A stretch of 64,000 nt of DNA from Actinospineispora eucalypti (GCA_014208095.1 JACHMT010000001.1:2914001-2978000), one strand, 5' to 3'; positions 10,101-25,100 are shown, numbered from the stretch's first letter. Translations and numbers: made by a program. Notes: generated by a model from the sequence alone, not told the origin.

Positions 10101-13100
10101 TGGCCCGCCGGGTGCGGTCGGGAACGGGAACGGCCAGCCGCCGGTCAACCTGAACGACCTCCCGGTGGAGGAGGGCGGCGCCACCGCGAGCGTCGACGAC
10201 CACGGCCAGGCCACCCTGCAGGTCAAGCTGCCTGGCCAGGACAAGCCATCCGCCCCGGTCATCTGCGCGGACAAGTGCGACACCGGCGCCGCCCCGAACG
10301 ACCCAAGGGCCAGCTACGACAAGAACGCACCGGCCACCGAGCGGGTAGTCTCCTCGATGCCCACCGCGCACGGCGATCCGCGCCGGGATGAGGTGCACGG
10401 CCAGACCTACGCCGGCATCAGCCAGGACGCCCAGGGGCACCGGCAGGCCAGCGTCGGCGGCCAGGGCTACGTGGTGAACGGCCGCACCGGCGCCCGCATC
10501 GATGTCGCCCCGGACAACCCGGAGACCCGCATCGACCTGTCGGTCAACGACAGCCGGGTGGGCTTCGACGGCACCGTCAACGCGCCCTTCAACTACACCG
10601 GCCCGACGATCCCCAACCTGGGCCGGAGCGATCAGCTGCGGTTCGCCGGCAACTCGGCGCACATCACCGGCGGCGACGGCGGTGGCTTCCAGCTCGCTGG
10701 TGGCCCGGTCATGTTGCAGACCGCCGAGGGCGAGACCGTTTACGCCAGCGGCATCGGCCCGAATCCGGCGGCCAACTTCACCATGCCAACCGCCGACGGC
10801 AAGCCGGGCAAGTACGTGGTCACCGGGCAGACCTGGACCGCGACCCTGCGCGACGGCCGGCACATGGAGAACAGCAACCCGAACCCAGGCGAGTACGACT
10901 CGCTCACCATGACCACGGCGGACGGCAAGGGCGTCGGCGGCGGCATGGACTGCTTCGGGGTGTGCTCAGAGACGTTGCCCGGCCCGGCACCGAAGATTAA
11001 CTGCGCCGGGGACTGTGCGACCTATCTCCCCGGGTGGGCGGATACCAAGAACACCAACGTCACGACCTGCCCCGGCGTGTGCCACATGCAGGACGTGTTG
11101 CCCAACGGCAAGCCGGGTGACAAGGCGCAGAACGGCTACTTCGCGGTGGAGAGCTTCGCCGACGGCCCGATCACCCACGTGGACGCGCAAGGTGACCTGC
11201 AGGCGTGCGCCGACAAGGGCTGCCACTTCACCCAGTTCGGCCGCGACACCGACGGCAACGGCGGGTTCGCGGTGTGTGGGGGCGGACCGGCCGGCAGCGG
11301 GAACGGCGACGGCGGCTGCTTCGGGGTCAACCGGGAGGGCGACTGGGTCAACGGTGATGGCCGACCGGTCGACCCGAACGCCACCGACCACAGCCAGAAG
11401 TCCACCCTGCAGATGGGCACCGTGCTGCTGTACCGCAACAGCGACGGCTCCGGCATCGGCCAGTCCTGTGGCGCCGCCCAATGCCATGGCTCGGAGATCA
11501 AGCCGCACATCGGCTCCGACCCGGCCGCCTGGCAGAGCGAGCACCTCTACGAGTGGAACGGCACCCCGGACGCCGCCTGGATGCTGGGCGCACAGGGTGG
11601 CCCGCTGCACAACGCCGGCCTGAACAACGGCCAGCCCTACGACCGCCCGTCGCTGCACAACGCCGCCGACAACGAGCTGGCCACGCAGTTGGGCAAGGAC
11701 CCCAACGACCCTAACCTGCGACTGCCGGCGCTCACCGAAGCCGCCAGGGCCAGCCTCAGCCCGGGGGACCAGCAGCGCTACGACGCGTCCCTGCCGCCGA
11801 TTTCCTCGGTGGACAAGGACTACATGGCCGGCATGTACGTGGTGGGCAAGAGCGACAACGACTTCCTCACCAAGACCTACGCCGGAATCAAGCCGCAGAT
11901 CGACACCGTAGTGAACGCCATCGACGGCGCCCGCGCCGATGGGCACGTGTCCAACACGGAGCTGGCCGCCATCCAGCCGCAGATCGACGAGCTGAACAAG
12001 ACGGCGCCCGGCGTACTCGCCCGGTGGGAGAACGCCAGGGAGATCACAGACTCGATCAACAAGGCGACCTACATCAAGCCGTTCATCGACAACTCCGACG
12101 CGGACCTGCAGAACAACCCCGAGCTGACCAGAAAGCTGGCAGCGATGGGTCCGCCGCTCACCCCGGAGGAGCAGGCCAAGAACCCCACCCCGGTGCAGAT
12201 CGCGCAGCGCAACACCCAGCTCGCCCAGCAGCAGCAGGCGATCGCGCAGACCGCGATGCTGCAGACCAACAGCGAGTGGCTCGACCTGGCGGCCCAGGGT
12301 CAGCAGCTGCAGAGCGAGGTCGACGCGTTCAACCACAACCCGAACGGGAGCGTCGACCAGCAGAACGTGCTGAACCAGCAGGTCGCGGCGTTCAACGCGC
12401 GGCGCGACCAGCTGACCGGGCAGAGCGAGGCGGGCCAGGAGAAGCTGGACGCGGCCAACCAGCAACTGCGCCAGATCGACCTGGCGATGGCCGACGCCTC
12501 GCCGGACCACCAGTGGGCGCAGCAGCTGCACCAGGCCGACGCGGACGCCACCCGCAAGGAGAAGCTGGCCGCCGACCTGGCGAATGCCAAGGACGGCAAC
12601 CAGAACAAGCTGGCCCCCACCGTGCGTGACTACGCACAGCTGGCCGGCCTGAACTACGCCTCGGTCAGCCAGACGCCCACGGTCAACTTCGCCAACCGGC
12701 TCGGCTCGTCGATCCAGCTGCCCTCCACCGGACTACCGGACACGATCTATGCCCAGCAGGCGGCGATCAACCTGCCGGCTTACCGGTCGGCCCCCGGACC
12801 GATGGCGGACGAGATCAAGCACCTGGACGAGCAGGGAGTGTTGGCGGACATCGCCTCGACCCAGTCGCTCGACCAGTACCTGCGCGGCCGGTTCACCCCT
12901 TACGCGGCCGACCAGCAGGCCGTACGGGACCTGCTGGGCCAGGCCAACAAGGACGATCCGAGCAAGACCGACGACGCCATCGATGCGCTGAACGACATCA
13001 GCGGCAACGGGCCGGTCATGGTCATTCCGCTGGATTACCGGGGTGAGGACTGCCAGTACTGCAACGGGTTCGTGTTCGGCAAACGGGACGCCGACGGCAA

Positions 13101-16100
13101 CTTGGTGCTCGTCGACTCCAACGGCGACACCTACTCCGGCGACAACCCGGATGAAGCCATGAGGGACTTCCGGCTGAACAATGACCTGTACAACGACGAC
13201 GGGCACTTGGTTTACGCCGGCGACCTGGACAAGACGAGCCCCACCGGTTCGATCAGGCTGGCCGAGATGTCCTCGCACGAGACCGGCTTCTGGCAGGGTG
13301 TCGCGGACGGTGGGGCGGCGATTGCCGGGGTGCTCGGCGCTGGACTGCTCTACGTGGCGGCGGCCGGTACCGAAGTGGGCACCGCTGGGATCGGCACCCC
13401 CGTCGCCGGCGGGATGGCGCTCGCCGGCACCGCGCTAGTCAGCGGCTCGATCTCCTACTGGGTTGGCCGTTCGGCGATCATGCTGGGCAACCGCTTGATG
13501 CACAACCAGAGCATCAACCCGTTCAACCCGGACGTCACCCAGCTGTATCTGACCGCGATCAGCGGCGGGATGATGGGGTACGGGGCGGGGGTCAACTCGC
13601 TGGCCGAGGCCGGGGTCAGCGCATTCACCGGTCCTCGCATGGCTGCATCGGCCGGGATGGTGGGCCGGCTCGGCAATGGCCTGATGCTGAGCCAGGCGGT
13701 CGGCTACGGCGTCGTGACGCTGGCCCAGCTGCCGTTCATGCCGTCGGTCGGGATGCAACTGCAGGCGCTCGAGGACATCTCGATCACGGCGGCGATGCTT
13801 GGCCAGGGCAAGATGTACCGGGCGGTGGACGACCGGATCGCTCCTAAGGGGGTCAGGCTCACCCCGACGCAGAACAACCTGGGTGGCCAGCTGCGCGCGC
13901 CGACACCACAGCCGGCGCCGCGGCTCCTCCAGACCAACGTCCAGCGGCCGTTCGTCGACCGGCTTGAAGAGGCGCTTCCCAGGGTGGGGGCGCGCGCCAA
14001 GGTCAGTGAGCTGAGCACGCGGCACGGGGTTACCGAGGGCACCGTCACGGACACAGTCCGGGACGCAATGCCCTACCCGGACGGCCAACCGCGCTACACG
14101 ACGGTCCACACCGCCGAGGGCGCGTACGTGGTCCGAACCCCGGCTCGTCGGGATACGGGCTTGGGCCGGCTGTACGCGGACGAGAACGGCAACTCGCTGC
14201 GCTTCACCATGTCGACCGACTCCTCCACTCCGGAAGGCAAGCCGTTCCGCGAGATGACACCGGACGAGCTGTGGGCGCTCCACGAGCAGATCCAGGGCGG
14301 GGTGCGGCCCGGCGAACCGGCGAATTCAGAGCCGTCGGCGACCCGGCCCGGCGGGTCGGAGGAGCTCGGAACCGGTGGGTCGAAGCCCTCGGGCTCGGTG
14401 CTTGAGCCGGGTCAGGAGCCGGTGACCGGGACAGGCGGTAGGCCAGCGGTCGAACCTAAGTCGGTCGGTGAGCCGGTCAGCCGGGGCTCGGTGAGCGAGC
14501 CTGCGTCGCGGCAGGCCGTGAGCGAGCCGACCCAGGAGCCCGTGGGTCCGGCCCAGCAGCCGGCGTCGAGCAACCCGGCCGGGCGTGACGCGGCGGGCAA
14601 CCCGGCGGCCACCCCGGTCGCGGGCGCCGGGCCGGTCGGTGGCGGGCAAGTTGGTGGCCCTGGGCAAGTTGGTGCCGCCGCCGGCCAGCGCCCGGCGGAT
14701 GCGACGGCCGCCGGCGGACCGGGCGGTCCGGCCGGCGCCAACCAGCCCTCCGCCGGTTCGCCCGGCACCAACCAGCTTCCCGGTAGCAACCCGCCCTCGG
14801 CCGGCCGGCCCGGCTCGAACGACGCGCTGGCCGGCCCCGGCATCGGAACCCGTGGCTCCGTTGGGCGCACCGGCGGTCCGGTCGGCTCGCCGGCCGCCGG
14901 ATCCCCGCCGGCCGGCGGCCCCGCGACCGGTGCGACGCCGAAGCAGGCGGGCGCCGAGGACAGCGGGTCACAGACCGTCCAGGCAAAGATCTCGACGACA
15001 GGTGAGGATGGCGTCGGCTCGTCGGCATCGCCGACGAGCGTCGAGGGCACGGTCGTGTCCAGCACGACCGTCCCGCCGGGCGGTGGGTCCACCGGCCGCT
15101 CCGGACACGGTGGCGCCCCCCCGGGCCAGCCCCGACAACCCGCGCCCGACGTGCCACCGACCGGCTCCGTCGCCGGCACTGGCACCGGGTCGACCAACGC
15201 GCACGCCGCCACCGCGGAGATGGCCGGCGGCCCCAACTCGACACCGCTCGACTCGGCCGCGCCGGCGGGTGAGCGGGGTTCACAGGCCCCCAGCCTCGGT
15301 GAACGGGCTGAGTACTTCACCCTGCCGCCGCCCAGAGCAGATACTTCCCGCGAAGGCGCGGCACCACGCCCGATGTCCGCCGGCACCGTCCAGGGGCTGA
15401 CGGTCACGGTGGTGTACGCCCGTGACGGCTCCGAGCTGCTGCCTCCGCTGCGCGCGAAGGTAGACCAGCTCGAGCAGCAGATGAACGACGCCCGCAATGC
15501 CCGGAGCAAGGCCTCGGTCAAGGCCGATACGTTCACGGAGGGGCAGCGGCTGAGCGCCGAGCGCGACGAGCTGATGGCCGGTGACCCCAACCTGGTCCTG
15601 TCCGAGCTGCCTCGGGACGAGATACCTGGTCAGCGTGCTTGGAACGACTCGGTAGTTATCCGGCTCGGCCCGAACGGTCAGCTGCGGCTGGAGACGCCTG
15701 ACCGCCCGACGGTGGCCGAGCGCCACGCCGCCCGGGTGGCCGAGCTGAACGAGTCGGCCGCGCGTACCCAGGCGCGGCTGCGGGAGATCGACGCCAGGCT
15801 TGCCGAGCTGGACAGCTGGGCACCGGTCGAGCGGGCCTCGCTGGACTTCTACGCCGCACAGGACGAGTTGGCGGGGGCACAGGAACGGGTCACCGCGCGC
15901 CGCAAGGCACACGACGGACCGCTGGGCATAGCCGAGGTGCCTGCCCGATTCGACGAGGCGGGCTACCAGATCGGCGAGACCCGGCTGCCCGACCTGAGCG
16001 CCGAGCCGCCGCTGCCTAATCTGGAGTCCCCGGAGCGGACGAACCCACTGCCGACCATGCGCGACATGCTGGGTCGAATCCGGAATATCCTGCAGAAGCC

Positions 16101-19100
16101 GGTGCTGGCCGTCGCCTTCGGGGCCGGGACCCTCGCGCCGCACCCGGTGGAGCCGCCCGCCGAGCCGCCCGCCACGGCGATGGAGGCGCAGGCCGATCCA
16201 ATCCAGGTAGGCAAGGCACAGGAGCTGCGCGCGGAGCTGCCGCAGACCGGCCAGCGGACCGTCGAGGAGAACCCGGCGAAGCAGAACACCACGCCGGACC
16301 TTACGAACCCCGAGACGGCCCCGCAGGCGCCGGCGGCACCGGCGGTGGCGCAAGTCGACGGGCTGCCGGTATTCGACCCTCCCACGCTGGACCAGGCCCA
16401 GTACTTTCTGGACACCGGGTTGTTGCCGGGCCAGGGCCACGGGGATCATCAGGACCGTGCGGTTGCCCTGGCCAACGCTCCGACCGACCCGCCGCACGGG
16501 TTCATGGAGATCGATCCGCTGGTGTGGGACTGGCGGGCGGTGGATCCCGAGTACCGGATGAGGGGCAGGCCGCACCTCGGCGGGCCCGGCCGCCGGGATG
16601 ACCCGTCGCGCCACGAGCTGGTGGCCCCGTCGGGGATCTCCACCGAGACTTGGGCCGGCTACAGCCCGCTGCAGCGCGCGGTGGCCTGGCAGCAGGCCAT
16701 CGATCAGGTGAACGCCCGGGCCAGCGCGGCCGAGCAGCGTTACCTGGAGCTGACCAAGGCGGCCGCCGACTACCGGCAACGCACCCTGGCGAACGAGACG
16801 AGAATCCGGGAGATCCAGGAGGAGATGCGCGACCTCGCGCGGACCCGGTACGGCCTGGTAGACAGGGCGGCCGAGCGGCCGACCAACGAGAAAATGTCCT
16901 TCACCGACGCGCTCGCCAGGGACGCGTGGGAGGAGGCCGAGCGGCCGCTGCGCCGGCTGCAGCTGGAGCAAGAGCTGGCCGAACGTACCTGGCTGCGCGG
17001 TGAGCTGGCCCGGATGCGGGGCGGCAACACCCGCGCGCTGCGCGAGCACCGCCTGAGCTACTCCCGCAACCGGTACCTCGCCATGCACGACTGGGCATCG
17101 GCCGCCGAGGAGTACGTGCTGCTGCATCGGGCCGTGGCGCTGCGCACCCTGTCGGGTATCCGCCAGCTGATGGCGCTGGACCGGCGGAATGGCGCTAAGA
17201 CCGGGGTGCAGGGCTTCTTCCAGCCGAGCATGCCGAACTGGACCGGTGCCGGGGTGCCCGCAGAGGAGATCGCCGGGCGCCGCTGGGCCGCCCGGCTGGT
17301 CGAGGTGCTCGGCCTGTCCCCGGAGATCACCGGGCAACTGCGCCGGCTGGCCACCAGCGCGGACGGGGTCCGCGAGCTGCGCGCGCTGCTGGCCCTCGGG
17401 GAACACTCGGACGAGGTGGCGGACCGGCTGCTCGCCGAGTTCTCCGCGCGCAACGGGTTTTACTGGGTGGGCGGCACCCGCCAGGCCGTGCTGGTCGCGC
17501 TACCCCGCGACCAGGTGGGCCGGTGGCTGGTCAACGGGCTGGCCCCGATTTACACCCAGCGCAAGGCCGCCGGCGTTGAGCAGGCGCTGCGCACCGCCGG
17601 TGCCAAAGCGTCGCTGCGGGCGGCCCTGCCGCAGGGCTCGCGCACCGGTGCGGTAGGGCTTGGTTGGGGTGGGCCGTTGACGCTGCGGCGGTCGATGAGC
17701 CGCGCGGAGATCAACGAGTTCAAGAAGATCCTGCCGGGGTTGATGATTGCGGCCCGGGTGGAAGAGCAGGTCGAACAGCGGATCAGCGACAGGTTGCCGT
17801 TCGATCGGCGTGGTCCGCGGGATACCGTCCTGGATGCCGAGCTGGCCAGGCCGATACTGCGTCGCTCCGGGCTGGAGTGGTTGATCGACGAGCTAATGTT
17901 CTTTGGCTGGCGGCACTACCGCCTTGCCAAGGCCGGGACGCGGATCATGTTCCGGCATCGAGCCGTAGAGATCCTGGCGCGTGTCCCATACTTGCCGGCC
18001 GGCTGGTTCGACGACGTCGACACGCACGAGCGCGACGAGATGGACGGCGTGTTCGACCTGCTGCCCGCCTCCGAGCACACCCACGACGTCCAGCCGCTGC
18101 GCCAGGCCTACTTCGAGGCCGGTGAGAAGCTGGACAGCGCGACACAGACGGCCCGCCGGTCCGGGCACAACGTGGTCGGGCCATTCGCTCCTCGCCGACC
18201 GGTGGCCCGCCCCGCACCCCTCGAGACGGCGCAACAACCGAACGCGGCGACCTTCGCGGGGGCACCCGAAGCGCACCGCGGTGTGCTGGCCCGCCTCTAC
18301 GAGCGGGCCTTTGAAGCGCTGTGGCGCGACGCGGCCGGGGACGGCCGGGACCTGGACCGGCTGAACTGGCTGTTGCTGCAGCTAGGCGGCGCGGTCGCCC
18401 AGCCGGCGGTTCCGTCCACCCAACCCGATAGCGCCCTCGGGCTACTCGGCTCGATGTGGGCCGCCAAGACGGCGACCGAAGACCTGCTGGCCGAAGAACA
18501 ACCTTGGCCGCAGCGCGAAATGTTGGAGCGCACCATTCGGAGCATGGTGGCCCAGCGCGACGGTTTCCGCTTCCACGGCCACGACCCCGCACACTGGTTC
18601 CGACTCGAGGGCTGGGAGTCGTTGAGCCCGCGGGCACGGGAGAACTTCACCCAGGTGCTGCGGCTGGCGCTGGCTGCCGGGCCCGGCCACCAGCTGGGCA
18701 GGGGTGCGCGCCCCGTGCTGCGTTTCCTCACCGACAAGAAGTTCGACGAGACCTACCTGCCCGATGACATGCGGTTCTACCTCCGCGGGGATCTACAGAT
18801 CAAGGCGGTCACCGTGCCCGGCGTGGAGATGGTGTTCCGTAGCTCGATCTTCGAAGGCCACCTCGACCAGACGGCGCTGGTCGACGCGGTCGGGTTCCTG
18901 GTGCATGAGTGGGTGTACTACCAGGACCTGACCACCCGAGACAGGGCACAGGCCGAACGCAACGCCTACTTCATCCAGCACCTGGTCGAGCAGGCGGTGC
19001 ACTGGCGGATCAGCCTGACCAGCTACGAGTCCGTGTTGCTGGCCTCCGCCGAGCGGCGCCGCAACGAGGCGCACAACTTCGCCGCGCAGCGTTTCCGCGC

Positions 19101-22100
19101 GGAGTTTTGGGCCGCGCTGGCCCGCCAACGTCGCCCCTGGTGGAAGGCACCCGCCGACTACCCGCTGACCGAGGGCGCTACCACCCACCTCGACCACGTA
19201 ACCTCCGGGTCTCTCGGCCTGCCCGTGGTCAGCTCGCCGCGCGGCCGCGACGAGCTGTCCCCGGCTGGCAAGCACGATGCCGAGTCTTGGGTGGGATTCG
19301 GTGCACAGGCCCGCGCACCGCCGCCGACGAACACTCCGGACGGCAGCCACGGCCGCGATGAGCTGCCTGAGCTGGCGGTGATCGCGTTCGGCGCCGATGG
19401 GCGGCCGGTCGATTTCGACCCGGCCACGCTGCGCGAGATCGACGCGGCACTGCGTGAACTGGACGCCCGGGGGCGGATCCTGGATCATGCGTCCGCGCTC
19501 AGGCATGACAGCCCCGCGGGGCTGTGGCAGGAGCTCGGGCTGACCTTCGGGATGGCCCACGAAGCCCTGGAGACCGAGCTCGAACGGCTGCTGTCCGCCA
19601 CCGGCCTCAGTGGCATCAACGTGCTCTTCGTGCTGCACCGGGCGACCGGCCGCGTGATCTCCGGCATCCGGTTCCACAGCGACGTGATCGACCACTTCGG
19701 TGCGGCCGCGGCGATCACCGAGCGGGCCGTCTGGCTGCACGCCCAGCACCCGGACTGGACGGCCGAGCGGGTGTGGCGGGAACTGGACACGCAGGCGGCG
19801 TACACCGCGTTGCTGAAGGGTCTGCTGGACTCGGTGGCGACCACCCTCGGTACCTGGGAGATGCTGCTCAGCCAGATCGCCAACGGCCAGCTCACCGACC
19901 GGCGGGACAAGGCGGCCCCCGCACTGGAGCAGGCGGCGCGGCGGCTGTACACCGCGCGGTTGCTCGGCGAACCGGGTGTCCGGTCGGAGTGGGCACACCT
20001 GGCGGCCCGGTACTCGGCCCTGATCGGAAAGCTCGGCACGCTACGCGACACACTGCGCTCGATTCTCGAGGTCGCGGGCGGCGCGCCGGCCCCGGTGGAA
20101 CCCGAGCCGGCCCCGGCCACCATGGAGGACCAGCTCAGCTACGACGACCCCCGGCTGGCCGGGCTGGCCGACGAGACCCAGGAAGACCAGGCCGTGGAGG
20201 CCTACGCGGCGCTGCGCTACTACCAGGCGGCCGTCCGTCCTTACCTCGACCGCCCCGGCGATCCGGCCACCAGCTGGCAGCGGCTGCTGGCAGAGCTGGA
20301 GGAAGACCCCAGCGAGGGCCTGGCCGGCCTGCTGGAGGACCTGGCCGAGCTGCCGGGCATCCCGCTGGTGACGGAGCTGACCGCGGAGAGCGAGCAGCTC
20401 CACGCCGACGTGGTCCAGCTGCGTAATACCGCATCGGACGGCCCGCTGGCCCTCGATGCGGTCGACAGCTCGGGGAACCGCGAGATGGTGGACGCGGTGT
20501 TCTGGGTGCAGGAGCGCACCGGCCGGACGATGCCGCTCGCCGCCGACGTGGCTACCGAGCTGGGCATCACCGAGACCGAACTGGCCCAGCGGCTGGCCGA
20601 GGCCGACGGCCCGTTCGAGTATCACGCCGCCGGCGGCCGCGGCTACGTCCGGACCCGCCAGTCGCCAACCATGCACTACACCGGTCTAGAGCCGGAGGAC
20701 CGCGACAGACGCGCAAATATCGGCGAGCTGGCGGAACTCGCCGCACAGGCGGCGACCGAGCTGACGGCCGCGGAGTCGCTGCTGGCCGGCGCGCAGCGTG
20801 ACTACGACGCACCCGCACCGGGTGATGCGAACACCGTGGATTCGTGGCAGCTGGTGCCGCCGGCGCTGGAGCGGGCAACCCTCGCACTGGCGCACGCCGA
20901 GCTGGCGATGGCCGGGCTGCCGATGGATGCGCGGTTGTTTGAGCTGGCCGAGCGGTTTGGCGCCGCGCTGCGGGAGCTGGATCGCCTGGGTGCCCACACC
21001 AGCGACAAGTTCTGGGACGACCCCTACCGGTTCAGCCACCTGCAGCGGGTATTCCAGGACGCACTGGACACCGATTTCGACCCGCGCCCGCTGGCCGACG
21101 CCGTGGACATGGTCGAGCTGACCGAGGCGGAGATCCGCGAGGTCGTGGAAAACGCCCCGGATCTGCTGCGGTTCGGTCCGCAGAAGTGGCAGCCGGTGCG
21201 CGTGGTACCGGCTGGCGCGGTCGCCGCCGGGTTCACCGTGGAGGTGGACCGGGGCATCACGCTGGAGCATCGGTTTGGCAACGAGGGCACGTTGGTAGTC
21301 AGCGCCAAGGTGCTGGGCCAGATCGCCGAGGACGCCCGGGTGTGGTTGCCGGCCGCACTTGACCAGCGGGGCCGCATCGCCTGGCTACTTGGGCTGGTCG
21401 GTGACGCGGCAACGCTCGGGGTCACCGAGTTCGACGCGGCCCGGCCGGCGGGCCTGGCACCCACAAACCCCGGACGGGTGGCCAGCGGGATCGAGCTGAT
21501 GCTCGTCGAGGTCGAGCCGCGTCGCTACCAGCTCGAGCAGGTTCGGCCGACTGTCGCCGAGACCGGCCTGCCGGTGCAGCTGCCCGGCGGCGGAGTGATC
21601 TACGCACCGATCACCAGCACCTCCGACGCCGCCGACGCGGACGCGGCCGCCCTGACGCTCACGGGCGAGGGCTGGACCGGCGCGGTGGTCACCAACGGCG
21701 GCGAGCGCGGCAACAACCAGGACGGCGGGCTGCTCGGCGAACAGGACGGTCGGTTCGTCGGCGCGATCGGTGACGGCGTCAGCCACTCGGCACACCCGCG
21801 CGACGGCGCGCACGCCGCCATCGAGCTCGGCGCCACCACGTTGCTGTACTCCGCCCCGGCGGCGTTCGGCGCCCCAGACCGGCAGGCCGAGCTCGCGGTG
21901 CGCGTGGCCAACAAGGGGGTCATGGCGGTCCCCGGCACCCCGGAACACGACCACTCGGCAACCACCTACGCCGCGATCCAGATCGTTCCGCTGCCGGACG
22001 GCCGCTATCGGGCCACCGTGCTGGCCACCGGCGACAGCGTCGTCTATCGCGTCACCCAGAACCGGGTCATCCCGGTCAACAAGCCCGAGTTCCACGAAGG

Positions 22101-25100
22101 CAGGCGCAACCAGCCGAAGGGGCTGCTGGGCAGGATGATGGCGGAACACAGCCTGCAGGCGCTGACCTTCGTGCTGGAGGAAGGCGAGTGGCTGATCGCG
22201 GTCACCGACGGCGTCACCCGCTACCTCTCGGCGGACGGCCACGAGCTGCTCGATCTGATCCGCGGCGCCACCGACCCGGCCAGCGCCGCCCAGGCCATTA
22301 TCGACTTCGCGGTGGCGCCGGTGCGGGGCGAAGACCACGCCACCGCCCTGGTCATGGCCCCGAGCACCGGCCCGGCCGGCGTGCCCCACGCACCGAAGGA
22401 CCCGACGGTGGCGGTTCGGTTGCCGGCCCAGCCTCGGCGGTCCGGTGCCAGCTTCACCGAGGATGAGCGAGGCTCCATCGAGAAGGCCGTTGCGCGTTCC
22501 GTGCCGGTGCTGCGCATCCACCAGCCACGCGGCGAGCGCAAGGGCCTGGTCGTCCTCGAGCACCTCACCGAGCACATGCGCTGGCACTACGCCGGCAGCC
22601 CGACCGATCTGTACTACTACCCGGCACCGGACGGCTGGGACTACCTCGACGCCCGCACGTACGCCGCGCTGCGGGCCGGCGCCGACCTGGACGAAGCCCC
22701 CCAGCCGGACGAATCGGTTCAACTCGAAGAGCCGGTGGCGGAGCCGGACTGGGATTCCCTGGCCCGGCGGGCCGAGCAGGTGGCCGCGTTGCGCCCCGGC
22801 GACCCGGAGGTGTTCTGGGACGCTCTGGCCGGGATCACCGGCGCGATGAAGGCGGCCCACCTGTGGTTCTTCGACCAGCTGGAGACCCGCGCCGAGCAGG
22901 CCAAATACATCGACCGGCTGGCCCCGATCGCCCGCGTGCTCGCTGAAGCCATCCAGGGCCAGGACCTCACCCGGGCCATGCTGGGTGGCCAAGCCCGGGT
23001 GTTCTACCTGCGGGACACGGTGCTCGGCGCGATCGGCAACGCCTCGGTGCTGCTGCGTCCACAACCCGCGCCTGCCCAGCGGGGCCGGTTCAGCAGGTTG
23101 GTGCGGGCACTCATCGGCGGCCCCAGCGCGGTGCTCAACCCCGTCGACGGTGGGAAGCCGGTCAAGCTTGCCCCTGGCGCGCGGCGGCGCATCGGGCGCG
23201 GCGGGCCCGGCGAGACCAACGGCAATGACATCCTCGTTGACGACCCCCGAACCTCCCGTACCCACGCGGACATCGGCTACGACGCCGAACAGGGTGGCTG
23301 GGTACTGCGCGACATCGGTTCCACTAACGGCACGTTCGTCAACGAGGAGCCGATCGAGGAGCGCCTACTCGCCGACGGCGACCAGGTCAGCCTGGGTCGC
23401 GAACAGGGCCAGCACTTCACCTTCGGCGCGGGTCACCGGCCCGACCGGAGTTGGGCACCACTGGCCGGCCTGTTCTTCGGGAACAACTGGCTCACCGAGT
23501 GGGCCGCCACGCACCCGGTGTGGGCCAATGTGGTCGCCAGCGCCATCACGGTGGCCGTCGCGACGATCGTGCCGCGTCCCTGGCTTGTTCGCCTGCGCGA
23601 CGGCGGCCACCCGATCAGGGCGGCCACTGTCGCCGATAGCAGTGGCGGGCCGTCCGTGGGCAGTGGCGCAGCCGGGTCGCCCCTGGGTGGGGCGCCGGCG
23701 GCGAGCACGCCGGAACAGAGCGCCACTGGGGCGGAGGGTTCGTCGGGCGCCGCCGAGTTCCGGAATGGGCGGCCAGAATCCGGGCGACGCCTCGCCACCC
23801 AGCCGCGCGGACCACCCACCCCGGCGCCCGGTGCGGGTGCGTTCTCCCACCAGCCGTACACCACCGGCCAGCGAGACTTCCTGCGCCACGTGGTACCCGA
23901 CCTGTCCCGCCGCGACCCGAACACCACCGAGCGCGCGCTGCTCGGCGACGACCTGGACCAGCGGGAGCAGATCCTCCCGGACACCGAGGTCGACCGCCTG
24001 GCCTCCGGCGTGCTCGGCCAGCCGATCGACGGCCTGGACGCGTTCACCTGGGTCGACGCCGACGGCTGGCACACCGTCTACTCGGAGAGGTCGCTGCTCG
24101 GCATCCGGAACCCGGCGTTCTGGGCACACGTGCGCCGGCACGAAAAGAACTTCCACCGCACCGGCACCGAATACGACGAAGCAGCCCACCGGGCCGACCT
24201 GACCCAGGGCAACAGACTGATGTTGGTGCTTGGTGGCCTATTTGTGCCCGGCGCGGAGGTACCGCTTCTCGAGTTCGGTTCATTCATATTTGACAGGGAC
24301 CAAATCAAGATCGCGGTGGCCGTACAGCTACTGCGCGAAACGGTTACCGGCCGGGAGGCGCTGGCCGCTCTGAAGGCGTACGGGCCGGTCACGATAGAGG
24401 TCGAAGATCTGGGGTCGTCGAAGGGGGGGACAGTCGTGGGCGATGCGGTCATTGTCTCCCCGATGGTCTTGAAGCTGCTGACCCGGGAAGAGCTCGGCGA
24501 GATCATTGGCCATGAGCTCATGCACCTCACCCCGCGCAATGAATTCGGGCGAGAGATCATCACGGTAGAAAATGGAAAAGAAATAACAGTAGGCATGGGT
24601 ACCGAACTCAGGCAGTGGGCATGGGGGTTCCGGTACCGGGCCGAAGTTGGTCTCGACAAGAGCGACCGGAGCCTTCTCGAGGTGCTGCGTTTTCTGGAAG
24701 ACTCCCCTTACCCGCAGTACCAGCCCGGGATGGCCGACCGTGTCGAGCAGGAAGCCCGCCGTCGGATGCGTCTGCGGTCCGACCGGATCGGTACCGCGCC
24801 GCAAGCCACGCAGACGCAGCTCGACAGGGCGCGTCGCTGGGGCGAGGGCGGACCGCCCCGCGGGATCGACCAGGACCTTTGGCAGGCGGCCAGCGCAACC
24901 GAGCGTGCCCTGGAATGGGCGGTCATGCTCCTGAGGACCAAAGATACGGATTACGATTTGGCTCTGGAGTCCGGTGACGACGCAAAAACCCTGTACGCGT
25001 GGGAGCGGTTCTGGCAAGCCGAGTCCGTGGTTCACCAACTGAAGATCGAGCTGGTTCGCAAGGTTCTCTTCGAGCAACTGGCCGAGCGGTTCACACCGTT

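Noticed and set aside
6076..10863. Minus-strand open frame of 1,595 codons opposite the cysteine-pair region
   Set aside because: Its product is almost entirely Gly/Ala/Val/Arg low complexity produced by GC-rich codons read backwards. The plus-strand frame has organised cysteine spacing and continues unbroken on both sides.
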